From Sphingobium sp. Leaf26 (GTDB lineage: Bacteria > Pseudomonadota > Alphaproteobacteria > Sphingomonadales > Sphingomonadaceae), in assembly GCF_001421665.1 (NCBI RefSeq), contig NZ_LMKV01000012.1, positions 82,185 through 146,184 of the forward strand: a stretch of 64,000 nucleotides of DNA, in the 5' to 3' direction. Of this stretch, positions 16,061 through 23,923 are shown one piece after another. Position 1 is the first letter of the stretch. Each line of letters begins with the position of its first letter. Position numbers and translations under genes: made by a program. Under the pieces are notes generated by a model. That model was given only the letters and a program-made list of their open reading frames with translations. It was not told the origin of the DNA and did not search any database.

Positions 16061-16843
16061 TCAAAGCTGGAAATTCTCGCCCAGATAGAGGCGGCGGACG
16101 TCGGCATTGGCGACCAGTTCGGTCGGATTGCCGGCAAAGAGCACCTGCCCGCCATAGATGATGCAGGCGCGGTCGACGATTTCCAGAGTCTCGCGGACAT
16201 TATGGTCGGTGATGAGCACGCCGATGCCGCGCGTCTTCAAATCCTTCACCAGATCGCGAATGTCGGCGATCGACAGCGGGTCGATGCCGGCAAAGGGTTC
16301 GTCCAGCAACACGATCGACGGATTGGCGGCCAGCGCGCGCGCGATCTCGCAGCGGCGGCGCTCACCGCCCGACAGCGCCATCGCGGCGGAATCGCGCAGG
16401 CGGATCAGGCCGAACTCCGACAGCAGTTGTTCGAGGCGGGCGGCGCGGGCGGCCTTGTCCGGCTCCGCCTGCTCCAGCACCGCGCCGATATTCTGCGCCA
16501 CGGTCATGCCGCGAAAGATCGACGTTTCCTGCGGCAGATAACCCAGGCCCAGGATCGCGCGGCGATACATGGGCAGGTTGGTGATGTCCTGCCCGTCCAG
16601 CACGATGCGGCCATGATCGGGGCGGACGAGGCCCATCACCGAATAGAAGCAGGTCGTCTTGCCCGCGCCATTGGGACCGAGCAGGCCGACCACTTCGCCC
16701 TTGCCCACGGTCAGCGATACGTCGGACAGGACGACGCGCTTGTCATAGCTTTTGGCGATCGAAATGACCGACAGGCCTTCACCCACTTCCTGCGGGATTT
16801 GCGGGCGCTGGGCGGTCCGGTCAGGGGTCATCACATCGTCCAT
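16061..16843 (-). CDS. lptB: LPS export ABC transporter ATP-binding protein
   Basis: A 260-residue ATPase of the LptB2FG complex that drives lipopolysaccharide from the inner membrane to the Lpt bridge. Walker A is GPNGAGKTT, the signature motif is LSGGERRRCEIARAL, Walker B is IVLLDEPFAGIDP, and the switch histidine is in LITDHNVRETL, all typical of LptB. I start at ATG 16843 with aagga seven bases upstream; ATG 16831 is possible. Upstream in-frame ATGs give an unrelated arginine/proline-rich extension. The usual partners lptC and lptA are not next to it. It precedes rpoN, a common alphaproteobacterial order. Confidence 0.94.
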   Translation of the reverse strand: MDDVMTPDRTAQRPQIPQEVGEGLSVISIAKSYDKRVVLSDVSLTVGKGEVVGLLGPNGAGKTTCFYSVMGLVRPDHGRIVLDGQDITNLPMYRRAILGLGYLPQETSIFRGMTVAQNIGAVLEQAEPDKAARAARLEQLLSEFGLIRLRDSAAMALSGGERRRCEIARALAANPSIVLLDEPFAGIDPLSIADIRDLVKDLKTRGIGVLITDHNVRETLEIVDRACIIYGGQVLFAGNPTELVANADVRRLYLGENFQL

Positions 16844-17277
16844 CGTCTTGTCCTTGCAGCCGTTCATGGGGGCACGCGGGAAATTGGTGCGCGCACGGCA
16901 GTTGGCAAGCTTTGTGCATGGGATCGCGGCCGGGGCAAGGGGGAAAATGGCGACCGGGGCTGAACAGGAGCGGGCGGGCGTACATTCCGGCCTGCTCTGC
17001 GGCGGCCCTTTTACGGTGCGATCAGGCGGACGAATCGCCGCATTCCGTCCTGCGCCCGCGACGTCGGCTCGACGGAGCGTGGCCGATGCGGGATAAGCGG
17101 AAGGGCGTATTTCCATCCGGGTTAATCCGCAATTCATGTCGGTTTTTGGCGGAATAGCGTGGGTTTGCCGATCGCTCCATTCGACTGGCAGCACGCACGG
17201 CCGGTCAGAATTTCGTTGTCGGTCCTTCCGCGCTCAGCTTCGACTGTTGCGGCTGTGTTACCAATAAGGAGAAAAAT
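16844..17277. other. 434-base divergent intergenic region
   Basis: No credible gene on either strand. It must hold the promoters of lptB (leftward) and of the small lipoprotein gene (rightward, strong aaggag ribosome site at 17266-17271). A weak sigma-54-like match lies at 17k-side position 16903-16918 on the plus strand, but it is 360 bases from the next start and is not called. Confidence 0.5.
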
Positions 17278-17580
17278 ATGTCGCTGTCCCTGACGAAAAT
17301 GGCCCCACTGGCCGTGGTTCTGATCGGTTCGCTGGGCCTGGGTGGCTGCGCCACGAAGGGGTTCGTCCGTGAACAGGTCGCGACCGTGAATCAGCGCGTC
17401 GATGCGCTCGACGCGAAGCTTCAGACCACCGATGGCACCGCCCAGCAGGCGTTGGCGGAAGCGCAGTCGGCATCCGGCCAGGCGCAGCAGAACAGCCAGC
17501 GCCTCGACCAGTTGAACGGCCGCGTCGATGGTGTCGAGCAGCAGCTTCAGGCCGCCCAGCGCAAGCGCGCGCGCAACTGA
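17278..17580 (+). CDS. small coiled-coil outer-membrane lipoprotein
   Basis: A 100-residue lipoprotein. A signal peptide ends in the lipobox LGGC (Cys24); the mature part is a continuous heptad-patterned helix (VNQRVDALDAKLQ, then NSQRLDQLNGRVDGVEQQLQ) with a basic tail QRKRARN. The architecture recalls Braun-type Lpp or Pal-independent coiled-coil lipoproteins, but the C-terminal residue is not the lysine used for peptidoglycan linkage in E. coli Lpp. It has a strong ribosome binding site and a strong terminator downstream, as expected for an abundant envelope protein. An L,D-transpeptidase-like gene follows. Confidence 0.8.
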   Translation: MSLSLTKMAPLAVVLIGSLGLGGCATKGFVREQVATVNQRVDALDAKLQTTDGTAQQALAEAQSASGQAQQNSQRLDQLNGRVDGVEQQLQAAQRKRARN

Positions 17581-17724
17581 GGCCGCAGGGCGGCCTCAAA
17601 TATCGCATGGACGGCGGGGCACATCCGTCCGTCCATGACGATATGACCATAAAGCGGACGCGCAGCTTCCTTTGCGACCGACCCCCATCGGTGTGCGTCC
17701 GTGCCATAAGATCATGACCTTTCC

Positions 17725-17758
17725 GGCCGGCGCTTCCCCCCTGAGCGCCGGCCCTTTT
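17725..17758 (+). terminator. rho-independent terminator
   Basis: Perfect ten-pair stem ggccggcgct (17725-17734) with agcgccggcc (17744-17753), then ctttt. It ends the lipoprotein transcript before the L,D-transpeptidase-like gene. Confidence 0.8.
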
Positions 17759-17792
17759 GTGCCAGAAGTTATTCATGAGTGTAGAGAAGAAG

Positions 17793-18533
17793 ATGATCCG
17801 TGCTTTTCTGGCGCTGGCGGGTTTCGCGCTCGTCACCGCCGTCCCGGCCCAGGCGGTGGTCAAGAAGTCCGTCGCCAAATCCGCCGCCGCCAAGAAGAAA
17901 GCTGCTGCGAAGAAGAAGGCTGCTGCTGTCGTGAAGGCCGAGCCGGAGGCGCCGCCGCCGATCCTGTCGGACGGTGCGACCCGCGTGGCCGATTGGGTGG
18001 GGTCGGCGAAGGACAATCGCGCGCTGCCCTATATCGTCATCGACAAGCCGGGGGCCGTTGCCTATCTGTTCGATGGCAAGGGCAAGATGCTGGACCATGC
18101 GCCGGTGCTGATCGGCATCGCGCCCGGCGACGATGCGACGCCGGGGATCGGCGCCAAGAGCCTGGCCGAGATCGGCCCGGCGGAAAAGACGACGCCGGCC
18201 GGGCGTTATCTGGCGAAATTCGGCGTGGCGGCGGGTAGGCAGCGGGTGTTGTGGGTCGATTATGCGACGTCGGTGGCGCTGCACACCATCCCGCCGGGCA
18301 ATCCCAAGGAGAAGCGCAAGGAGCGCATGCTCTCGCCGGGGATCGAGGATAACCGCATCACCTTCGGCTGCATCAACGTGCCCAAACTCTTTTATGCCAA
18401 GGTCAGCCCGCTGTTCGGCAAGAAGGGCGGCTATGTCTACATCCTGCCCGACAGCAAGCCGATCGAGGAGATTTTCCCCCGGCTGCGCGTCCAGCCCTTC
18501 CTGAACGCCGGCCAGGCGACGGAGGCGGGGTGA
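17793..18533 (+). CDS. L,D-transpeptidase-like secreted protein
   Basis: A 246-residue exported protein. The signal peptide is MIRAFLALAGFALVTAVPAQA. Then comes an alanine/lysine repeat tract (residues about 22-50, KKKAAAKKKAAA type) resembling histone H1 tails, and a catalytic-like domain with ALHTIPPGNPKE and NRITFGCINVPKLFY. The latter fits the (S/T)xGCxN motif of YkuD L,D-transpeptidases, with phenylalanine where histidine is more usual. It could crosslink peptidoglycan or attach proteins; activity is not certain. ATG 17793 has a gagaagaag site; ATG 17775 is an alternative. Confidence 0.75.
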   Translation: MIRAFLALAGFALVTAVPAQAVVKKSVAKSAAAKKKAAAKKKAAAVVKAEPEAPPPILSDGATRVADWVGSAKDNRALPYIVIDKPGAVAYLFDGKGKMLDHAPVLIGIAPGDDATPGIGAKSLAEIGPAEKTTPAGRYLAKFGVAAGRQRVLWVDYATSVALHTIPPGNPKEKRKERMLSPGIEDNRITFGCINVPKLFYAKVSPLFGKKGGYVYILPDSKPIEEIFPRLRVQPFLNAGQATEAG

Positions 18534-18631
18534 GGGCATAACCCGGCGGGGTTATTCAGCAGGGGCGCGGGCGATGCTAAGGCCAGTGTGCGACCCGAAG
18601 ACTTGCCTTGTCAGGCGAGACTTCACGACTG

Positions 18632-18662
18632 GCCCGGTGCGTTTGCGCGCACCGGGCTTTTT
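18632..18662 (+). terminator. rho-independent terminator
   Basis: Ten-pair stem gcccggtgcg (18632-18641) with cgcaccgggc (18648-18657), followed by five Ts. It ends the L,D-transpeptidase-like transcript; the last bases abut the convergent glycosidase gene. Confidence 0.85.
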
Positions 18663-18670
18663 GCTGTCGA

Positions 18671-20725
18671 TCATTCCGCGAACAGTTTGAATTCGGCAAG
18701 GCGGACGGCGGTGTCTTTGGCCTGCGTGAAGAGCAGCCGGACCTTGTTCGTTCGAAGCCGGGACCAACGGACGTCGGTGACGCCGTTGGCGACCGGGCCG
18801 CCCTTGGGCACGGCGATGTCGCGCCAGTCTCCGTCCACCCACGCCTGCAACCGGTAGCTTTGCGGCACGGCAAAGCTCTTGTCGTCGGCGAAGAAGGCGA
18901 GTTCCGCGCGGGAAAGCTCGGTCGGCTTGCCCAGGTCGATCGCATACCATTGATCGGCGGGCGAGGGTGCCGACGACCAGCCATTGGGCAGTTCCGGGAA
19001 GAACCAGACGCGCCCGTCGATCGCGTCATGGACATTTTCCACGTCGGCGTTGCTGGAGGCGGACCCCAAGGGAAATTGGCCGCGCACCAGTTGCACCGCC
19101 CGGTTGATCGGGCGCTGGATGGCGGGCGTGGCGGCGCGCGTCACCGGCACTTCGATCCGGCCCAGCGTTTCGCGATGGGCGACCTGCCGCCCGTCCACTT
19201 CGATGAAGAGGCCCTTGCCGCGCTTGTAATGGCTGCCGTCCGCGTCCCATGTCACCGCGACCTTGTGGCCATGATAGGGGACGTCCTGCACCCGGAACCA
19301 GGCCAGCGCCTGCGGGTCGCCAGCGGCGGGCAGCAGCGGGTTCACCTCCAGCACATCGTCGGCGCGCGGACGGATGCCGACAAGGCCGGTCAGGATCAGG
19401 TCGTTGAAGCCGGAGTGGAAATAATGATGGCTGCGGTCCAGGCCGACGATCGGCTTGCCGGTTTCGGGGTGATAATCCTCCTCGATGTCGAGGCGATCCC
19501 CCTGATAATGAAGCGCGGCATATTGGCGCAGCAGGCGCATATAGGCGCTGCGCGTGACAGGACCGGTCTGCGTCTGATGATCGAGCAGGTTGGCCATGCC
19601 GTGCAGCACCTGCGTCGTCTGATAGGGCCAGACCGGGCCGTTCCACTGACATTCCGGGTCTTTGCCCAGATAGCGATATTGCCGCATATAATATTCGTAG
19701 TTGGCTTCGACCGTGCGCATCCCCGCCTTGCCCGCGAGCGAGGCGGGGTCGAGCAGATGTGCCCAGGCCGCCGCATATCTGGCGTCGTCGGGAACGAGGT
19801 CGAACATCCAGGGTAGGTAGCCGACCAGTTCGCGATTGCGGATCGGATCCCAATAATTGACGAAGTCGGTCTTCGACTGGTGGCGGTCGATGAAATGGCC
19901 GAGCCTGTCGCTCCAAAGGTCGGTCAGGACGCGCTTTTGCAGGGCGTCGGCGCGGGCGGCATAGTCGCCGGCCATGGCCTTGTCGCCGGCCATCTCCGCC
20001 ATCTTCGACAGGGCACGGGCATTGGCGAACATGTAGCTGTTGACCGAGGGGCGGAAGGCATCGCCGCCCCGGAACCCGTCCTTGCCGCCCGATGCGTCGA
20101 TCGAGGAGACGGTATATTCGGTGGCGTCGAGCAGCGGCTCCACGAAATACAGCCCCTTGGCGAAGTCATATTTATCGTCCCACAGGCGATAGATATGGTT
20201 CATCACCGGCAGATGCTCGATCGCGTCCGCCCGGTCGCCATCGACCAGATAGCGGCCCCAGACGCTGTCCGCCATATGATCGGTGAAATGGCGGTCGTTG
20301 CCGCCGCTGCGATACATGAAATTGATATAATCGTCGGTAAAGCGCCGGTCGTTCAGCCAGCGCCCTTCGCCGATATGGAAGCCGCTGGCGTCGTTCAGGC
20401 TGGCATAGGGATGCCGCTGCCAGTCGACATCGTCGAAAAATTCGGTGGTGATATAGCCGTCCGCGCCAAGGTCGCGCTGATGCCCGCGATAGAGCGCCCA
20501 GCGATAATAATAGACGGCGTCGAGCTTCGGGTCGGCGGATTCGAAGAAGGGGATTCGGCCCCGATACCAGGGCGCGTCGTTGCCGAAGCGCTGCGTGGCG
20601 ATGGCGGCGGTATCCATCGTGGCGGTGTCCATCCCGGCCATGTCCATCGCGGAACGCGGCGGCGAGGCGGCGCCGATGCCCATCAGGGCGGCCCCCGCCA
20701 GCAGGATCATCTTCATCGCGCGCAT
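18671..20725 (-). CDS. secreted MGH1-like glycoside hydrolase with discoidin-like C terminus
   Basis: A 684-residue exported protein with signal peptide MRAMKMILLAGAALMGIGA. The central (alpha/alpha)6 region resembles MGH1/GH63-like and trehalase-type inverting glycosidases: PWYRGRIPFFESADPKLDAVYYYRW, YLPWMFDLVPDD, CQWNGPVWPYQTTQVLHGMANLL and the acidic DIEEDYHPETGKPI. After about residue 540 a beta-rich F5/8-type (discoidin) domain follows (VWFFPELPNGWSS, then WYAIDLGKPTELSRAEL). It is the last gene after the TonB-dependent receptor and should act on oligosaccharides in the periplasm or on the surface. Exact linkage unknown; arabinose-containing glycans are inferred from neighbours. ATG 20725 has aaggga eight bases upstream. 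Confidence 0.75.
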   Translation of the reverse strand: MRAMKMILLAGAALMGIGAASPPRSAMDMAGMDTATMDTAAIATQRFGNDAPWYRGRIPFFESADPKLDAVYYYRWALYRGHQRDLGADGYITTEFFDDVDWQRHPYASLNDASGFHIGEGRWLNDRRFTDDYINFMYRSGGNDRHFTDHMADSVWGRYLVDGDRADAIEHLPVMNHIYRLWDDKYDFAKGLYFVEPLLDATEYTVSSIDASGGKDGFRGGDAFRPSVNSYMFANARALSKMAEMAGDKAMAGDYAARADALQKRVLTDLWSDRLGHFIDRHQSKTDFVNYWDPIRNRELVGYLPWMFDLVPDDARYAAAWAHLLDPASLAGKAGMRTVEANYEYYMRQYRYLGKDPECQWNGPVWPYQTTQVLHGMANLLDHQTQTGPVTRSAYMRLLRQYAALHYQGDRLDIEEDYHPETGKPIVGLDRSHHYFHSGFNDLILTGLVGIRPRADDVLEVNPLLPAAGDPQALAWFRVQDVPYHGHKVAVTWDADGSHYKRGKGLFIEVDGRQVAHRETLGRIEVPVTRAATPAIQRPINRAVQLVRGQFPLGSASSNADVENVHDAIDGRVWFFPELPNGWSSAPSPADQWYAIDLGKPTELSRAELAFFADDKSFAVPQSYRLQAWVDGDWRDIAVPKGGPVANGVTDVRWSRLRTNKVRLLFTQAKDTAVRLAEFKLFAE

Positions 20726-20754
20726 CGGTCGTCCCTTCGGTGGCGGAAACAAAT

Positions 20755-20800
20755 ATGGCGGCCGTAACGGGACTGGAGAGCATCCCGGAACGGCCGCCAT
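20755..20800 (-). terminator. hairpin between receptor and glycosidase genes
   Basis: atggcggccgt (20755-20765) pairs perfectly with acggccgccat (20790-20800), with an inner gggа-type pairing (cggga/tcccg); on the minus strand it is followed by atttgttt. Likely an attenuator or mRNA-processing stem that lowers expression of the downstream glycosidase relative to the receptor. Confidence 0.5.
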
Positions 20801-20841
20801 GTTATGAGGCCCGGCGAGGAGACGCCAAGCCCCATGGGCAC

Positions 20842-23670
20842 TCAGTCGAACTTGAAACGGACACCCAGCGCGAAGGTGCGGTCGATCAGCAGCGTGCTGG
20901 AGTTGAACTCGGTCGGGTTGCCGACATCGCCGAACTTGTAATAATTCTGCTGCTTCGCCTTGGTGATGTTCACCGCGTCGAAGGTGATGCCGATATCCTC
21001 GTTCACGTTCAGGGTGAGCTGGAAGTCCAGGCTCTTTTCAGGCGCACGCCACATGCCGATCGGGTTGGCGAAAGCGCGGGCTTCATTGTTGTTCAGGAAG
21101 CCCTTGCGCCAGATATAGGACAGGCGCGCGCCAACTGGACCCTTATCGTAGGCCAGCGTGGCGTTGTAGGACAGCTTCGACACGCCGAAGAAGGCGGACT
21201 TGGCGGTGCCGGTGATTTCGCCTTCATTGTTGACGACCGGGATCGTCTGTTCGGAATCCAGGATCGTCGCGCTGCCGGTGAAGCCCAGACCGTCCAGGAA
21301 ACGGGGCAGGTAGGAGGGGAAGTAGGTCAGCCCCAGTTCCAGGCCTTTCAGCGTGCCGTTGGAGGCATTCGCCGGACGGGTGATGTTGAAAAATTCGGTA
21401 TAGGTTTCGTTGCGCGGCAGATAGTTGTCCGGGATGAACTCCCGCACGGTCAGCGGCACGACCAGACCTTCGATCTTGCGACGGAAGGCGGTCGCATAGA
21501 TGGCGCTGTTGCGGTCGAAATACCATTCGATCGCCAGATCCATATTCTCCGACTTGGTCGCCCGCAAATTGGGGTTGCCCGAAGACCCGGTGCCAAAGCC
21601 GATGCGCGACAGATCGCCGCCCAGCGCCAGATTGGGGTTCAGGTCGCCGAATGCCGGACGACGCAGCGTTTTGCCATAGTTGAACCGGATGCGCAGATTG
21701 TCGGTGATGGCGTAGCGCGCGGTAAAGGACGGCAGGAAATCATCGGAACCGGTCGACACGCCGGTCCGGGCGAAATTCGCGCCCCGGTCGAAATATTCAT
21801 AGTCGGTGTCGATCGCGACATAGCGCACGCCGCCCTGCAATTGCAGCGGGCGCCCGAAAATCTCGACCTCTGCATCGGCCACGATATAGGCGGCCAGGTT
21901 GCTTTCCTTGATGCCGAATACGCGGCCAAAGCTGAGCTGATCCGACAGCAGCAGGCCGGGGGCGACACGACGATACAGGTTGCGGACGGCATCCTTGTCC
22001 ATGCTGCGCGGATCGGCCAGCACCCAGCTGGTCGGTATGTCCGCCCGGCCGTCGAAAAAGCCTTCGTTGGTGAAGGGGGTGCCTTCGCCAAAGGCGTCGA
22101 GCGTGACGCCAAGTCCGCCAGCGCCCTGATCGCGGACATAGCTGTCGGCCGAACGATTGTCATAGCGCCAGCCCGCCTTGATGCGGCGCAGGAAGCCTTC
22201 GTCCCATTTATATTCGCCGTCCAGCATCATCGTCAGCGCGCTGCCGGTATTCTTGGTGCCGCTGTCGAACAGGTTGCCGACGGTCCACTTGCTCGCGTCG
22301 GTCAGGACGTCCTGATTGGCGAAGCTGTAAGCGGGCAGGCCGCCCCCGGCGTTGAAATCGACATCAATGTCGAGCGGACCGCGATCGGTGCGGATGGCAA
22401 AGAAGCTCGTTTCGTTCTTGCTGTCCTGATAGGCGATGTCGGCCGAAATCTTGCCGCGCTCACCCACATCCCACTTGGCGTTGAGGGCATAGACATAGCT
22501 GTCGGTGCGGTTGGTCGCCATGTCGCCGCTGTTGAAGCCCGCGACCGCGCCGGCCCGACGCGACTTGATGATGTTGGTGCCTTCGAACAGTTCGAAGCTG
22601 TTGGCGACGTCGGTGGGCAGGTTGCCCCACCAATCGACGAAGCTGAAGTTCAGGCTGTTGAACGTTTCGCCTTTGAATCCCGTGTAGAACACTTCGGCGG
22701 TATAGACTGAGCTGTCGTTCGGCGCCCATTGCAGCGCGGCGTTGATCGCCTTGCGATCGCGCTTGCCATAGACATCGGATGCAATCACGGCGTCGCGTGA
22801 GAGATAATAGGGCGTTTCGACGCCATTGATGTTGAGCGTCGATCCCGGCGCGGTGGGCAGGCCCGCGTCGAGGCCAGGCGTCCAGTTTTCATTGGTAGCG
22901 CCGGGGAAGATGCGCTGCAACGGCGTCAGGCCCGATCCGGCAGGCGGGGTTTCGGTGGCGAACGGCACCATGGCGCCGGCCTGCAGATTCTGGTTGCGGA
23001 ATTCGGCGCGGGTATAGCTGCCATTCACCAGGAAGCCGATATCGCCGATGCCGGTTTCCCAGCGGTCGCTGACGAGCAGCGCGACGTTGGGGTTATATTT
23101 GTCCGCCAGTTCCGAATAGACGCCGCGCGCCAGGCCCGAAATGGTGAAGCCATCGAAGTCGAGCGGGCGACGGGTCTGCACGTCGATCTGGCCGGCGAGG
23201 CCGGTTTCCAGCTGGTCGGCCGACCGGGTCTTGTAAACGTCGACCTGCTTGACGAGGTTGGCGGAGATATCCTGCAACGCGAAGGATGTGCCAGCAGCGG
23301 TGAAGATGTTGCGGCCATTGAGCGTGGTCAGCGGATCGGTCAGGCCGCGAATGGTGATGGTGGCCGCTTCGCCGCCGGCGCGATCGGTGACCTGGATGCC
23401 GGTGACGCGCTGGAGCGCTTCGACGACATTGTTGTCGGGCAGCTTGCCGACGTCTTCCGACACGATCGAATCGACGATCTGGATCGAATTTTTGCGGACG
23501 TTGACCGCGCCGACGATCGAAGCGCGGACGCCGGTGACGACGATGTCGGCGGCGTCATCTTCTGCGGCGACCTGCGGCGCGGCGGTGGTGGCATCCTGTG
23601 CGTGGGCGGCGCCCGACAGCATCAGTGCGAAGATGGACGCAGAAGCGAGTGCGACCGGCTTGAAAGCCAT
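20842..23670 (-). CDS. TonB-dependent receptor
   Basis: A 942-residue outer-membrane receptor. The signal peptide ends at SGAAHA (residue 24), a TonB box-like DIVVTGVRASI follows, then a plug domain (SEDVGKLPDNNVVEALQRVTGIQ, ITIRGLTDPLTTLNGR) and a 22-strand barrel ending in the C-terminal aromatic/acidic strand FALGVRFKFD. The GVRASIVGAVNVRKNSIQIVDSIV opening is typical of carbohydrate-linked receptors in Caulobacter, Xanthomonas and sphingomonads. It probably imports arabino-oligosaccharides in a TonB/ExbBD-dependent way. Two copies of the locus operator lie 46-77 bases upstream of its start. Confidence 0.92.
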   Translation of the reverse strand: MAFKPVALASASIFALMLSGAAHAQDATTAAPQVAAEDDAADIVVTGVRASIVGAVNVRKNSIQIVDSIVSEDVGKLPDNNVVEALQRVTGIQVTDRAGGEAATITIRGLTDPLTTLNGRNIFTAAGTSFALQDISANLVKQVDVYKTRSADQLETGLAGQIDVQTRRPLDFDGFTISGLARGVYSELADKYNPNVALLVSDRWETGIGDIGFLVNGSYTRAEFRNQNLQAGAMVPFATETPPAGSGLTPLQRIFPGATNENWTPGLDAGLPTAPGSTLNINGVETPYYLSRDAVIASDVYGKRDRKAINAALQWAPNDSSVYTAEVFYTGFKGETFNSLNFSFVDWWGNLPTDVANSFELFEGTNIIKSRRAGAVAGFNSGDMATNRTDSYVYALNAKWDVGERGKISADIAYQDSKNETSFFAIRTDRGPLDIDVDFNAGGGLPAYSFANQDVLTDASKWTVGNLFDSGTKNTGSALTMMLDGEYKWDEGFLRRIKAGWRYDNRSADSYVRDQGAGGLGVTLDAFGEGTPFTNEGFFDGRADIPTSWVLADPRSMDKDAVRNLYRRVAPGLLLSDQLSFGRVFGIKESNLAAYIVADAEVEIFGRPLQLQGGVRYVAIDTDYEYFDRGANFARTGVSTGSDDFLPSFTARYAITDNLRIRFNYGKTLRRPAFGDLNPNLALGGDLSRIGFGTGSSGNPNLRATKSENMDLAIEWYFDRNSAIYATAFRRKIEGLVVPLTVREFIPDNYLPRNETYTEFFNITRPANASNGTLKGLELGLTYFPSYLPRFLDGLGFTGSATILDSEQTIPVVNNEGEITGTAKSAFFGVSKLSYNATLAYDKGPVGARLSYIWRKGFLNNNEARAFANPIGMWRAPEKSLDFQLTLNVNEDIGITFDAVNITKAKQQNYYKFGDVGNPTEFNSSTLLIDRTFALGVRFKFD

Positions 23671-23715
23671 TTGGATATCCTCCCCATTTGAGCTGGCGTA
23701 TCTACGCCATGCATG

Positions 23716-23747
23716 AATTACTCTGACTAATTATTGCTCCGACAAAT
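23716..23747 (-). promoter_or_regulatory. tandem GntR-type operators upstream of the TonB receptor
   Basis: On the minus strand atttgtcggagcaat (23747-23733) is directly followed by aattagtcagagtaatt (23732-23716). Both fit the GTCGGAGTAAT motif repeated at 25371, 30176 and 32548. The sites overlap the expected promoter of the receptor gene. Confidence 0.6.
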
Positions 23748-23860
23748 GAATCGCAAGCGGAAATTTGCAGTACGTTGCAGTGAAATTTCAGGGATGTGAT
23801 ATTATTGCCGCAGCCAGCAAGATGGGGATAATTCCGCCTGTTCCCGTCCCATCAACACAG

Positions 23861-23897
23861 AAAATCGGGCGCCCGGAGGATTGCCGGACGCCCGATT
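23861..23897 (-). terminator. rho-independent terminator of the GH43/AbfB-like gene
   Basis: Arms aatcgggcgcccgg (23863-23876) and ccggacgcccgatt (23884-23897) pair with one mismatch; on the minus strand the stem runs into ttttctg. It lies 27 bases after the stop at 23924, separating this gene from the receptor transcript. Confidence 0.75.
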
Positions 23898-23923
23898 GCC
23901 TTTGAATAGTCTGACTTATGATG

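Noticed and set aside
16903..16918. Sigma-54-like sequence tggcaagctttgtgca on the plus strand
   Set aside because: It differs from consensus at two positions and lies 360 bases from the next start codon, with no nearby activator site.
20740..22710. Long plus-strand frame across the TonB-dependent receptor
   Set aside because: Antisense shadow of a conserved receptor; no domain or start signal.
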